The notes below the pieces were generated by a model. It saw nothing but the letters and a program-made list of their open reading frames with translations. It was not told the origin of the DNA and made no database searches. The position numbers were made by a program, and so were the translations under genes. Shown here piece by piece: positions 44,823 to 55,650 of a stretch of 60,000 nucleotides of DNA. Where the stretch lies: assembly GCA_014529385.2 (NCBI GenBank), contig CM043950.1, forward strand, positions 156,213,545 to 156,273,544, written 5' to 3'. Position 1 is the stretch's first letter. Every line of letters starts with the position of its first letter. The stretch is from Adiantum capillus-veneris (lineage: Eukaryota > Streptophyta > Polypodiopsida > Polypodiales > Pteridaceae).

Positions 44823-47187
44823 CATGTAATGAGTTATGTGTTGATTTGTCCATGCAGCTATGAAAGACCTGTGGAAGGTCTCTAGAGCGTCTTGAAACAA
44901 TGTATAGTCGGTATCTCTCCAAGTATTGAGCTCACAAAACTTGAATATGGAATCCAAACTTTTCCACATGTTCGCTTTGTGAGTCCTTGCTGCACCATTG
45001 TCTGCGTGGTCAACCACTGCATTGTGCAGGTTTCTCCACCAGTTGTATCTCAATGTCAACCTTTCCTGAGCACTTTGGCTTTTGCGTTGTCTGCCACTTG
45101 TTGGCATCAACAAGAAGAGACAGGATTTCACACCGCCAATAGACAACTTCTTTGGCACATCTCGACCATTCTTAGACCTCTTCTCGTCCTGCTCTATTTT
45201 CACATGTCCTCCATGCAAGCCCATATCTGAGAAAACTGTTTCCAATGATAATATAGCCCTTTGTTTTGTTGATGCTGGCCGAGTGGTCCAAGGAAAACAA
45301 ATGTACAGAAACATAAGTTTCTCAATGATTCTGCAGAGTGCATTCATCGTTCAAATATGTACTCTGGATAGTGGAATATCCAACACTGGGCGGAAGTTAA
45401 GGTTCTGCAAGTGCCTGTCCGGTGCTCTCCTCCAATTTCTTTTGTCAAGACCAATGACTCCTCCCATGCAATACAAACAAGGGCTTTTACTTGTTGCTCC
45501 TTTTGAGATGTTGTACATACACTTTAGGGTTTTGAGATCTCCAACCATATGCCACTCTACTGTGTATGAACCCATGCCTAATACATCGAGTGTCTTTCCA
45601 TTTCTCTGTTTGCTTATGACTTCAGGAATACTTGTTTGATGGAAAACCCAGTTAAGAATATTGAAATTCTCAGCAGGCACCTGAAATGGGAAAACCAAAC
45701 CAATCAAATGAAACATGTCTAGCCATTTTTTAAAGCAAATTTTTTTTGATATCAAACCTTGAATGTGGCTAATAAGAAAATATTGTTTTCGGATTGCACG
45801 CTAAAGTTTCTAGGGTCGTCTGAAGCAATGCTTTCATCTAATGCTCTATTCATAAGTGTTATTGTGACACGCTGAACCTTTGTCTCTTTCACTAGCTCGC
45901 ACTCATCCAGTTTAAGCACAAACTTCAAAACTCCATTGCATTCCTCTTGAGAAACCTCGAACAATTGAACAATATATGTCTACAAAGCTACTAAATCATA
46001 AAATATATTATTGTATTTGTCATAGACCACTTCCTCTGCTGATGGCGATCTGTACATTGCTTCAATGTGAAAAGAAGTGCCCAATGTCCGAAGCACTTCC
46101 TGGTTGACCTCCAGTCTTGTCTTTCGAATGCAAAACGGATTTGGCAGCAACATGTGCTTGAGATTGAACTTCTTACTTTGTTGTTGCATAGTTCTGTAAA
46201 CAGAAAATTAAGTAAATGGACTATTTCCAAGTTTTCAAATGCTACACATATCCAATATACCTAAAAATTGCAGACATTTGATTTGACACGTGAAGACAAT
46301 TGATTCAAACACCAAACATACCTAAAAATTGCAGAATAAACTTTGTTGTATATTCCGAATTCATCCAGAATTGACTGAACATCACGTGTTTGGAGTTGAT
46401 TCTGTTTCAAAAGAGTGTCAAGTTGCTTAGCAACAATCTTGCAGTAGTGCTTATCGTCCAAAAGTCCGGCGACATCTTTGCGTTTTAGTATGAGACCATA
46501 AGGAATTGAAGAATTTGGTGTGTTGCTGTCAATATTTCACTAAGGATGTAACAACGATCTAAGCATAAATATGAAAAGTAAGATATAAAACTACAAATGT
46601 GAAGATGAATTAAACCTGTTTGAATGATAATCTTACTTGATTGCTTTAACCCTCTTCTTCAAACCCCCAGAACCAACCTTCAGTTGTTAAATGTCTCGTA
46701 AGATTCGTTCTCTTAACCGAGGACCTAAGACAATATTTTTTTCTCTGAGATCCTGCGTGAGTTGCATGATGCTTTCATCCTTGCCTTTCAGTTGTTGAGC
46801 GCACTCTGTCACAGTTTGCTTCAAGCAAAAGTTTTCTTTGTGTGCAAGGTCTCTCTCAAGCTCAAGAATATAACTTTTGGCCGCCAAATGCTTGGTGTAG
46901 CCATATAAACTAGAATAACCGTCTCCTACATAGTTCAGCAATGACGTTATGTTTCTGCACAGTGGAGTTGAGTTGGTGATAGGATGCTCATGATATATCC
47001 TGCCATCCACCCAAAGATCGACGCTTTTTTTACCTTGAAATCTGAAGTTCTCTTTTGAAGATTCGGAAAGGATGCCTTGCTTATTCTTCTTGTGGAGGGG
47101 CTCGTATTCTCTGGACAGTTCGATATGCATATGATACACATCGTTTTGACTCCTCGTCTGAGTTCTGTGTGAAGATGATAATGACAT
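44823..47187 (-). pseudogene. DDE/RNase H-like transposase candidate, exons 1-4
   Basis: Minus-strand exons 47187-46637, 46539-46322, 46193-45758 and 45680-44823, with canonical junctions (gtaagatt, gtatgttt, ttctgtttacag, ttcccatttcag). Exon 1 starts MSLSSSHRTQTRSQ and ends in a coiled-coil-like charged region. Exon 3 has LKLDECELVKETKVQRVTIT (candidate first Asp). Exon 4 has MVGDLKTLKCMYNISKGA (second Asp) with a CLYCMGG zinc-type pair, then LSRVHI-stop-TMNALCRII. The final exon (36307-36680) adds GMEK. Such an order recurs in uncharacterised RNase H-like transposases of eukaryotes; I assign no superfamily. Stops at 46685, near 45980 and near 45350 show decay. Three introns survive, so this is not a processed copy. 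Confidence 0.62.
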
Positions 47188-47489
47188 TGAGATGACTTGG
47201 TAAATGAGAAAGCTCAAAACAGAGGAGAGCGCAAGAGTGGAGCAAATGGAAGATAGCTCAAGGGAGGAGACTGCGCGCAGGTCGAAAGCAAGAGAGACGC
47301 GAAAATGAGAAGAAGAATAAAATTCAATGCACCTCGTTGAGCGCCAAATCTTTCTTTTGAAAAATCCAAAAGATTGAGACAATCGGCGTTCAATTCGGAG
47401 CCGTCGTATGTTATCATTGTCTGAACACTTTTTGAGAGTTTTAATAAACGTACCCCCTAAATCTGATATCCGAGTTTTTTTGAAAGTGA

Positions 47490-47706
47490 ATATCAAAAAT
47501 AAAATTAGGGACTTTTTATTATCTCTCTCTAAGTTGACCTGGCATTTCTTACAAGGCCCATTTTTGAGTCCAAACTTTTCCCAATGTGTTGGTCATAATT
47601 CCCTGAGACCATTTTCTATTTATATAACTAACATAGTGTTGAGAAGTTTTTTACAAAAGTTTCAAGAAGCCACAAAAGTGGCTGATTTTTTACAGAACCA
47701 GTGTTA
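47490..47706 (-). repeat. Right terminal inverted repeat region of the 18-kb element
   Basis: Read inverted: agccacttttgtggct, gaaacttttgta, agaaaatgg, gggaaaagtttggactcaaa and ttagagagaga occur in the same order as at 29268-29835. Spacing differs, so the repeat is diverged. The reverse complement of the outermost 25 bases (acactggttctgtaa...) loosely matches acactagacttgtaa at 29255 on the left, so the exact tip is uncertain. Confidence 0.65.
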
Positions 47707-47707
47707 A

Positions 47708-47870
47708 TCTGCTCCTGAAGGACTTTGGAATAGTTCCTTCTGTTAAGCAAACTCCTCTAGATGCAAACCACTTGGTGAAGTTTATAAGAGAGCATTCATT
47801 TTCTTACGCTCTATTTAGAACAAAGTCCCTAACAAAAAATTTACAGATTTTTTGTGTGACCCGTTTGGCG
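47708..47870 (+). pseudogene. hAT copy A, right part
   Basis: Reads NLLLKDFGIVPSVKQTPLDA and LVKFIREHSFSYALFRTKS, the continuation of the DUF659 text cut at 29267; the same words run unbroken in copy B at about 59577-59740. Homology to copy B ends near 47870, after CVTR. Confidence 0.85.
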
Positions 47871-48699
47871 CATAAAAGGAAGAAAAAAAAAGAGTATCTA
47901 ATGCATATGTCCAATGATGGGACATCCTATATGTGTACACAAAAATGCATTGAAAAAACTATGCTATGCATTAAGATTTTTGAGGGGTTCTTCAAAAAGA
48001 AGGTGTAGTTATAAAATCATATGACATGGCTTTACAAGCTGGCACCCCTTTAGGAAGGGTTTCATTGTTGAGGATATGTGCTCTCATCTTACCGTGCACT
48101 GTGCATGAGTGTTGGACTCTACATCATTCCACCATGATTAAGTTAATAGACGACAACACTTATGCTCATCTCATTTAGCATAAATATACAACTTAGATAT
48201 GATCAACTATTATAGCTTGAGCATAATCCTAATACCTACAACTCCTAGCACAAAGTTTAATAAGACTTGAAGATTTGTGACTGACGCTTTGCTCATTTCT
48301 CGACTCAAGAACCCGACTGTGACTATGCCAAAGAGTGTTTTCTACACCTCGGTGACTTGAATTTTCACATTCTTGATCTTACTACAAACATTTCTTCTGG
48401 TAAAAGTAAGCTTGAATACTCAAAGAGTGGATTTGCGAAGGACCAAGTTGGCATTGAAGGTTTATTTTGTCATATTTGCTTAATCAGCTCTGAATCTCCA
48501 TCCATGTGGAAGTGGTTGTTTTTCTTTTATTGTGAAGACTCCATTGTCCATTTTATTCCCCAGTTAGGCCTCTAGAAAAGAGTCTTTGATGTTGTTGTAG
48601 GGCTCAGTTGGCTGCTCAAATTCAAATTTTGACTAGAAGAATTGAAAGACTTAGGAATCCAAATCCTTCCATTACCTTTGTAGCTTCTTGATGACTTTG
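47871..48699. other. Unclassified sequence between hAT copies A and C
   Basis: A frame at 48357-48575 (NISSGKSKLEYSKSGFAKDQ) looks protein-like but matches nothing I know. Part of 48570-48699 may be the far end of hAT copy C. No element ends are visible. Confidence 0.35.
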
Positions 48700-49496
48700 T
48701 ATGGCACTAGGTCTTGCTATAGAGGATTTGTTTTTCCACTGATCATATCAGATGAGTGAAGGGCTCTGTGAAAGTAAATTTTTTTTTTACATTTCTCCAA
48801 GAAAAAGAAGAGTTTACAAGCTGGTAGCATTTGGAAGCAACACTAGCAGGTTAATACTTGGGATATTTATCAAGCCAAATGTTGCATCTTCTATCTGCCA
48901 CTGTTTCAACAAGGGATGCTTTTACCTATTGTAGTGTAGAGAGAACTACTTATTGTATTGTATTGATACTCTACTGCACTTACTTTTCTAGCTGCTTTGT
49001 AGCTAGATGCATTATCTGTGACAATGTCTATCACATTTTTAGGCCCCCCCGCTCTTCTCAGTGAACGCTCATATACACCAGCAAGATATCCACTAATTTT
49101 CTCTTTCAAGGATGTGTCGATAACTTCAAGAAAGATGGATTCTCTCGGACAAATCAACATCACATTAATAAACCTTCTAACAATATGTTCAACCATCTAG
49201 AGCGATTGTGCATCCAAACTATGGCACATAATAAAGAGTTGTGTGCTTTAAAATATTGTCTAATGTAGCTTTCACTCTATTTAAATATTATGTACACTTC
49301 TTATTGTTGGAATTAGGGTTGCAGAGAAACACACACAGCTTGGAGAAGATGAAGGAAGCTCAAGGCACAAAATAGAGAGTTCAACCATCTAGAGCGATTG
49401 TGCATCCAAACTATGGCACATAATAAAGAGTTGTGTGCTTTAAAATATTGTCTAATGTAGCTTTCACTCTATTTAAATATTATGTACACTTCTTAT
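48700..49496 (-). pseudogene. hAT copy C, 3' part
   Basis: Minus-strand counterpart of 28876-29190 and of 59740-59980: VMLICPRESIFLEVIDTSLK, DIVTDNASSYKA and, in 48700-48900, the region matching copy B EPFTHLIRLVDKEASIF. About 370 bases present in copies A and B are missing near 48960. Its 5' part lies at 54565-55385, on the far side of the copia 2 insertion. Confidence 0.82.
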
Positions 49497-49572
49497 TGTT
49501 GGAATTAGGGTTGCAGAGAAACACACACAGCTTGGAGAAGATGAAGGAAGCTCAAGGCACAAAATAGAGAGT
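49189..49572. repeat. 192-bp tandem duplication across an insertion junction
   Basis: 49189-49380 and 49381-49572 are two copies of one 192-bp block, each consisting of about 120 bases of hAT sequence followed by about 70 bases of copia LTR start (TGTTGGAATTAGGG...). I see no differences between them. It arose after the copia insertion. Confidence 0.95.
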
Positions 49573-49723
49573 GTGTTACTTAGTGTGCAATGGAAAAATA
49601 GATAGCCCTAGAGTCATGGGTGTATATACAATGCACGGGGGAAAAAACCTCCTAAAGAGGGAAAAAATGCCCCAGCGGTCCTAGTGTGTTCACACACATC
49701 ACTACCACATGTATATGGTAACA
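49497..49723 (-). repeat. 3' LTR of copia element 2
   Basis: 227 bp with TG...CA ends. An extra partial LTR start lies at 49305-49380 because of the 192-bp duplication. The minus-strand purine tract (ctaggggggatt) is at 49724-49735. Confidence 0.92.
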
Positions 49724-49798
49724 AATCCCCCCTAGAGTGATGCGGTGAATGAGAGCTGGCACATGAGTAAAGGGAAATTCCATGCCCTGAGGACAGGA

Positions 49799-51257
49799 TC
49801 AGTCCACAAAGGGGAGTAAGCCCAAAGCTTTGCGGAAAGCTTCAAGCTTCTCACAAGACAATGCCTTTGTGAAAAGATCTGCAAGGTTGTCCTGTGTTGG
49901 CACATAAGCCAAGCTGATCTCTCCTGCTGAGAGCCTCTCCCTGACATAGTGGTAATGCACCTCAATGTGCTTTGTGCGAGCATGAAAAAACGGGGTTCCT
50001 CGCAACTGACAATGCACTCTGGCTGTCAGTGTAGATAGTGTTGGCAGTGTCCTGTCCAACACCCAAATCAGCCATAAGGCGTCTGAGCCATACACACTCA
50101 ACCATAGTTGTGAAGACTGCCCTGTACTCAGCCTCACAACTTGAAGTGGCCACAGTAGGTTGCTTCTTGCTCAACCATGATATACATGAACTGCCAATCA
50201 TGAAACAAAAACCACTTGTGGACACTCTCGTGTCAAAACAACCAGCCCAATCTGAGTCCGTAAAAGCATGTAAGTCTGGCGGCAATGATCCCCCCTTGGG
50301 ATAAAACAAGCCAAGATGTAAAGTGCCACTAAGGTAGCGGAAAATCCTCTTGACAGCCTGCCAATGCTTAGACCCTGGGCTATGCATAAATTTGCTGACC
50401 TGTGAGACTGCAAACTGAATATCCGGCCTCGTGTTTCATACATAACTGAGGCAGCCAACAGCAGTTTGGTAAAGAGTGACATCAACAGGATCGCCAACAT
50501 CATGTAGACTCAACTTCAAACCTATTTCCATGGGAGTGGCAATAGGTTTGCAATCCTCAAGTCGAAACTTACATAGCATTGTCTCTATGTAACTTTTCTG
50601 ACACAAGGCAATACCACCATCACACTGCTTAAACTGTATACCCAAGTAATGATGCAACAGCCCCAAATCTTTCATCTTGAAAGTAGCATTCAAATCAGCC
50701 TTAAATTCAACAATATGTCTCTCATTTGGTCTAGTGATCAGCAAATCATCAACATAAAGAACCACAATGAGAAGTACATCACCCTCATGCTTTACATACA
50801 ATGTGCTTTCTGTTGGACTGTTACGAAAGCCTTGTTTAACCAAATGAGTGTCAGCTTTCTCATACCAAGCACGAGGAGATTGCTTCAACCCATACAAAGC
50901 CTTCTTACATCTGCACGCTTTGTCCTCTTGTCCTTTCATGACAAAACCGTGAGGCTGCGTTACATAAACTTCCTCAAATATGTCACCATTCAAGAAAGCA
51001 GTAACAATGTCTGATTGATGTACATCCCAACCAAAATGAGCTGCCAATGCACATAGAAAATGCACAGTAGTCATACGACAAGTGGGAGCAAAAGTCTCTT
51101 CATAATCTATGCCTTTTTGCTGTGCATAACCCTTTGCAACAAGTCGAGCCTTATGACGATCAATCTCACCATCCGGCTTGCGTTTCAACTTGTAAACCCA
51201 CTTCGTACCAATGGCCTTTTTTGCCAGGAGGCAAATCACATAAAGTCCATGTGTCAT
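49799..51257 (-). pseudogene. Copia 2 reverse transcriptase and RNase H
   Basis: RT frame 51257-50436: IGTKWVYKLKRKPDGEIDRH, AFLNGDIFEEVYVTQPHGF, ALYGLKQSPRAWYEKAD, catalytic LYVDDLLIT and LHHYLGIQF. A stop near 50436 separates it from the RNase H frame 50387-49962 (FTDSDWAGCFDTRVSTSGF, SSCEAEYRAV, YTDSQSALSVARNPVF), then a frameshift to HARTKHIEVHYHYVRERL and QDNLADLFTKAL, ending at 49799. All catalytic acidic residues are intact. Damage is limited to one stop and one or two frameshifts, so this element is younger than copia 1. Confidence 0.92.
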
Positions 51258-51977
51258 TTTCTATGAGTGCATCATATTCTGAATTCTGTGCTTCATCAAA
51301 AGACAGAGGCTCCTCAACATCATGTAAACTAGACACAGCCAAAGCATAACAATCTGATGCATAAGATGCATGGCGAGAGCCTGAACGAGTACGACTAGAC
51401 AAAGGTGCATCCAGTTTACTGTCACACAAAGTGTGCACCAGCCATTTTGGCATACCTCTAGCCTGCTGATTTTCAGCCCTTTCCTCATCAAGTACATCAT
51501 GTACATCTGCATCAGTAATAGGCTGATCTAAAACATTTTCAGAAACCCCCATAGGCTGTACATTTGCCTCATTGGAACTTACATTCATATTTCCACCACT
51601 GAAAAGAGGCAACAAAGTGTCATAAATGTCTTGTGAGCTTACATTACTGTCTGTAGTACATGACAGCAAGGGATGAACAGAATCTTCCACAAACACTACT
51701 TCCTGAGAAACCAGAATACGTTTTGTTTGCGGATGATACAACCTCTAACCTTTGCTTTTAGCACTATAACCAACAAAAATACATTTGACAACCTTATCAT
51801 CCAATTTTTTGCGCTGCACTTGTGGAACCAAAGCATATGCCAAACAGCCAAAAACACGCATGTGCTCAATAGAAGGCTTTCTATCATGCCATGCTTCATA
51901 TGGAGTAATAGACTGCAAAGCTTTCGTAGGACACCTGTTAAGTGATAGACTGCAAAGCTTGACTTTTGACCATACAT
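51166..51977 (-). pseudogene. Copia 2 integrase C-terminal region and linker
   Basis: Text in two frames: the cap region ending in a VFLVG..-type motif (51977-51696, broken), then VVFVEDSVHPLL and an acidic linker, and a frame to ENDTWTLCDLPPGKK (51741-51166). A 13-base phrase (gactgcaaagctt) occurs at 51912 and again at 51946, marking a small duplication that coincides with the break in the integrase frame. Confidence 0.75.
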
Positions 51978-53041
51978 CGTGCCATTTCCGTCAATGACCT
52001 GTTTTTCCTCTCAGCAACACCATTTTGCTGAGGTGTATAAGGCACTGTACATTGGTGTTTTATCCCACGAATAGCCAGAAATGCATCAAATTCATGAGAC
52101 ATATACTCCCCCCCTCGATCGGAACGGAGGGTGCCCATAGTACATTTCGAGACATTTTCAGCCTTAGCCAGAAATTGTTTGAAGCACATAAAAACTTCGG
52201 ACTTCACTTTAAGCGGAAATACCCATGCATGCCTGGAGTAATCATCAATGAAAGTCACGAAGTATAGGTAATTTCCCAAGGACGGAGTTTGCATGGGCCC
52301 ACAAACATCACTATGCACAAGCTGCAACCTACATGTGGCCCGAACTGAACCATCCTTTGGAAATTTAGAACGCTGCATCTTACTTAAAATACAGCCTTCA
52401 CAAACATTTTTGACAGGTGCTTCAAGAGGTGGCAAAGAAGCAACCATATCAGATTTCTGCAAACGCAAAAAACTGGAAAAATTCAGATGACCAAAACGTG
52501 CATGCCAAAGTTTTGCATCTGAAATAGCCCTTGAATCTGCAACAGCATTTGCAAAATTTTGTCCACACTTGTCATACAAAGTGAGCTTATACAGCCCACA
52601 GCTCAAAAGCCCAAATGAAACAATTTCATCACCAAAACTGAGATCATGAATTGTACATTTTCCATCCACAAATTTGACTACAAGTCCAAGTCTAGCAAGT
52701 GCGGATATAGACAAGAGATTCTTCTTGATCCCAGGTACATAAAGTGCATCAACAAGTGTGAAGGAACTGCCATTAGCAGCAATGAGCACAATCTTTCCAA
52801 CTCCCTGAACTGGATAAGAGGCGTTGTTGGCACAAGTGACTGAATTCCCATGAGGGACAGAATCGAGAGAGGTAAACAATTCACGATGTGAGGTAGTGTG
52901 CTTTGTAGCACCACTATCGAAATACCACACATGTGAATCTACAGCAACTGACAAGCATGCATCATGGACAACAGAATTGTAAGTGCACTCTACGCTAAAA
53001 GCCCATTCTGCATCAACATCAGCAACACAATCTCCTTTCAT
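51938..53041 (-). pseudogene. Copia 2 protease and integrase core
   Basis: 367 open codons. Protease site VWYFDSGATKHTTSH intact; then GAG-pre-integrase (LWHARFGHLNFSSFLRLQ, CEGCILSKM); integrase core LQLVHSDVCGPMQTPSLG (first Asp), LRSDRGGEYMSHEF (second Asp) and YTPQQNGVAERKNRSLTEMA (Glu). It overlaps the gag frame by ATGA at 53038-53041; related elements have one continuous gag-pol frame, so a single-base loss just upstream is likely, though programmed shifting is possible. Confidence 0.92.
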
Positions 53042-54027
53042 AGAAGACTCAACATGGCTGCATTTGTAGTGGAACCAACATTTACAGTGGAACCACCCAC
53101 TTTCTTCTTAGCCTCTTTGGCCTTCAACTTAGGACACGACTTGATAAAGTGATCATTGGCTTTACAATAATGGCAACGCATCTTCTTTTTGCCCTTATCA
53201 CCATAATTTCCAGACGAATTTTTGCCAGCAGCAGAAGCATTAGGAACATAATTTTTGCCACTCGCAGCAGAACCATAAGAAGTTGCTACATTACTGTTAC
53301 CACCCTTTCTTTGAGAAGAAATAAAAGCCTGTTCAACTTCACGCTGCCTAGTCCTGTTTTTTCTAAAAAGTGACTCTTGCAACAGCAATGTGCATAATGC
53401 ATCAAACTTGACAACTTCAGGATTTCCTTGGGTCATAAGTCTACAAGTACTGGCAAAAGTCTGGTAGGAATCTCGTAAGGCATCAAGAACAGTTTGCACA
53501 AGGGAACTGTCTGAAATGACTTCACCTGCAGAAATAAGCTGCTCATTGATATCCTTGACACTAGCAAGGAAAGTGTCCATATCATCTTCCTCATGCATAA
53601 TCTTCAACTCCAGCTCTTTACGCAGCAAAGCAATTTTAGCCTCATTGTGGCTTGCATAAAGACCTGCTAAAATATCCCAAGCCTGTTTTGCAGATTTTGC
53701 TGAACGGATGTGAGGAACAATGGTGTGCTTCACAGACAGCGCAATTAATGCATGAGCCTGCGCATCCTTAACATCCCAACGAACTTGTTCTGTCGTAGGC
53801 AAAACAACTCTAACAACAGCAATCCTTGCAGCAAGACCTGCAACATCCTCAACATCTCCTACATCCTCAGAACCAGGACGTACATCAATGCCCTGCACAA
53901 TGTTCCAGACGCCTTTTGACACAAGAACATGTTGCATCATATAAGCCCACATAGGGTAGTTGTCCCCATCCAACCTGTCCTCAGCAGCAAACATCTTGAA
54001 CACATCTGTGTTGTTGTTGTCAGCCAT
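53038..54027 (-). CDS. Copia 2 gag
   Basis: Start chosen at MADNNNTDVFKMFAAEDRLD (54027), 350 bases inside the primer site; upstream in-frame Met codons belong to the leader. Contains GDNYPMWAYMMQHVLVSKGV (the copia gag opening), ALSVKHTIVPHIRSAKSAKQ and AWDILAGLYA, and a CCHC knuckle CHYCKANDHFIKSCP near 53145-53190. No internal stop over 330 codons. It forms the virus-like particle of the retrotransposon. Confidence 0.9.
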   Translation of the reverse strand: MADNNNTDVFKMFAAEDRLDGDNYPMWAYMMQHVLVSKGVWNIVQGIDVRPGSEDVGDVEDVAGLAARIAVVRVVLPTTEQVRWDVKDAQAHALIALSVKHTIVPHIRSAKSAKQAWDILAGLYASHNEAKIALLRKELELKIMHEEDDMDTFLASVKDINEQLISAGEVISDSSLVQTVLDALRDSYQTFASTCRLMTQGNPEVVKFDALCTLLLQESLFRKNRTRQREVEQAFISSQRKGGNSNVATSYGSAASGKNYVPNASAAGKNSSGNYGDKGKKKMRCHYCKANDHFIKSCPKLKAKEAKKKVGGSTVNVGSTTNAAMLSLL

Positions 54028-54376
54028 GGTAAATGCTGCACCTAATGTGAAAACTGCTCGAAAATAGGAGAAACGGAGCGAGAACAACTTGTGCTATATA
54101 GCACAAACCATAGAAGACTATAAGGCACCTGTTATGCAGAAAACGGCACTGACAGAAATTCTGCACAAAATGACAAAATAGCCTGTGCAGTACTGCTTGT
54201 AGTGGAAACGGAGGTCGAAATGAGCCCAAATCAAAATTCTGAGTAGACCTAGCTCTTTGAGCTTCCCCAAAATATTTGTCGACCTGCGAACGCTCGCCAA
54301 AGCTCACTGAAATCAGAGAAAGTGAGCAGGCGTGTGCTGGAGCAGCTGGCGACTAAGCCCGGGACGACATGATCTC

Positions 54377-54388
54377 CTCTGATACCAA
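54377..54388 (-). other. Primer-binding site of copia element 2
   Basis: The minus strand reads tggtatcagagg directly after the 5' LTR end ...CCAACA and two spacer bases; initiator tRNA-Met type. Confidence 0.9.
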
Positions 54389-54389
54389 T

Positions 54390-54562
54390 TGTTGGAATTA
54401 GGGTTGCAGAGAAACACACACAGCTTGGAGAAGATGAAGGAAGCTCAATTCACACAATAGAGAGTGTGCTACTTAGTGTGCAATGGAAAAATAGATAGCC
54501 CTAGAGTGATGGACGTATATACAATGCACGGGGGAAAAAACCTCCTAAAGAGGGAAAAAATG
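54390..54562 (-). repeat. Truncated 5' LTR of copia element 2
   Basis: 173 of 227 bases remain, up to aaaaaatgcc, where hAT sequence (ctccttgacaccctcc) begins. The promoter side of the LTR is lost, so this copy cannot be transcribed from its own LTR. Confidence 0.88.
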
Positions 54563-54564
54563 CC

Positions 54565-55385
54565 CTCCTTGACACCCTCCTTGATTATAGGCAAGGATCG
54601 AGGGGAGCTTTGATCATTGTCGAGTGTCATCTCCACGTCCCTAGCCATAGATGGAGCCATAATTTTGGGACCACCTTTCTTTCCCCCTCAAGATGTACTC
54701 TCTTTGCCCTAAGCGCCCACTCAGGAAATTATGCTTCAATACCTCTAGGGGGGTTTTTGCAAGCTACCATGTTTCTAGGAATTTTGAACACAAGTTCTTT
54801 TATTGTGTGTGCATTTCCACTGAAATTATGGCCACAGGTCTTAACCTCAACTTTGATGTAGTCTTTCCATTGACCAATTCATCTACATAGCTTCACTCAT
54901 ATTCTTTCACCATCTTCTTAAGGTCTACAAACTCAAACAACTCTATTTACTAAATACACATCTAAAATCGAACTCTTATACCATTTACATTACTATATTC
55001 GCTATCGTTTTAAAAAAACATAAATTTTCAGCCTCTTTAAATTCTAAATACCGATTTTTTTTTTCAAGTGTGAACTTTTAGTCTATACATGAATCATGAT
55101 AAAAAAAAACACTTGATCTATCTCAATAACTTCCCAAGTTTGAGTAAACTCTACACAAAGCAAGATATCTTTAGAAATCCTACATAAATTACCTCCAAGT
55201 GTGAGTGTAACTCTACACATGGAAGGCAATCATAATTCACTACTTGTCTAAATCTCTTCTAGGTGTGAGAATACCTCTGCACAAAGCAAGATTTAATCTA
55301 CCTTAATTGCCTCCAGTGAAAGTTTTACTTTACACATGACAGAAAATCATTAGATAAATCTAACCTAAGTTAGTTCCAGGCATTG
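54565..55385 (-). mobile_element. hAT copy C, 5' part
   Basis: Minus-strand counterpart of 27880-28612 of copy A, including the BED-finger region near 54860 and the non-coding phrases with ctctacacaaagca. Homology stops near 55385, so the first kilobase of the element is missing in this copy. Confidence 0.82.
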
Positions 55386-55394
55386 CGGGTTGAT

Positions 55395-55650
55395 TGGGTT
55401 TAATAGATTTCTCGTCTCTGGCTATTTTTGACCACCGCGTCGCACTGCAGGGAGGAGTTAGGTATTTTAAATACTTTGTTCTTGGCTGCTACTCACTATC
55501 ACATTGCATTGTAGGGAGATTGGTTTTAATACATTCTTCATCTTTGGCTCTTGCTAACCACCGCATTGCACTAGAGAGAGGGGTTATGTATTTTTAGATA
55601 TTTCGTTGCTAGTTGTTGTTGACCATTGTGTTGCACTGCAGAAACACATA
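55395..55650. repeat. Four diverged ~62-bp tandem units
   Basis: Each unit runs through a form of ttggctgttgttgaccaccg, cattgcactgcagggagg and tattttaaatac. Identity between units is moderate, so this is an old array. Confidence 0.75.

Larger units (their letters stand above)
29268..47706. mobile_element. Multi-gene TIR element inserted in hAT copy A
   Basis: hAT copy B runs without interruption across the place where copy A breaks, so 29268-47706 is an insertion (10.4 kb without the nested CACTA). Its two ends are related in inverted orientation: gccac...tggct palindromes near both tips, GAAAC..TTTTGTA, then ggaaaagtttggactcaaaa at 29781-29800, matched inverted at 47562-47581. Inside are four intron-bearing genes: unknown (+), Ulp1 protease with H3-like 5' part (-), unknown (+), and DDE transposase candidate (-). 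Edges are good to about 15 bases. A 3-bp TAA duplication is possible but not proven. The superfamily is not assigned: Ulp1-carrying MULE and KDZ/Zisupton elements are comparable, but no diagnostic match is visible. Confidence 0.75.
49497..54562 (-). mobile_element. Copia element 2 inserted in hAT copy C
   Basis: Left LTR 49497-49723 (227 bp, TGTTGGAATT to GGTAACA), purine tract next to it (minus strand gggggatt), a full gag-pol in minus orientation, primer-binding site at 54377-54388, and right LTR from 54390. The right LTR stops at about 54562, 55 bases short, and the hAT text resumes 264 bases away from where it broke on the left. A deletion therefore removed the LTR end and adjoining hAT sequence, with any target duplication. 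Confidence 0.93.

Noticed and set aside
48357-48575. 72-codon frame as a gene
   Set aside because: Protein-like composition but no homologue recognised, no exon signals and surrounded by hAT debris; left as unclassified.
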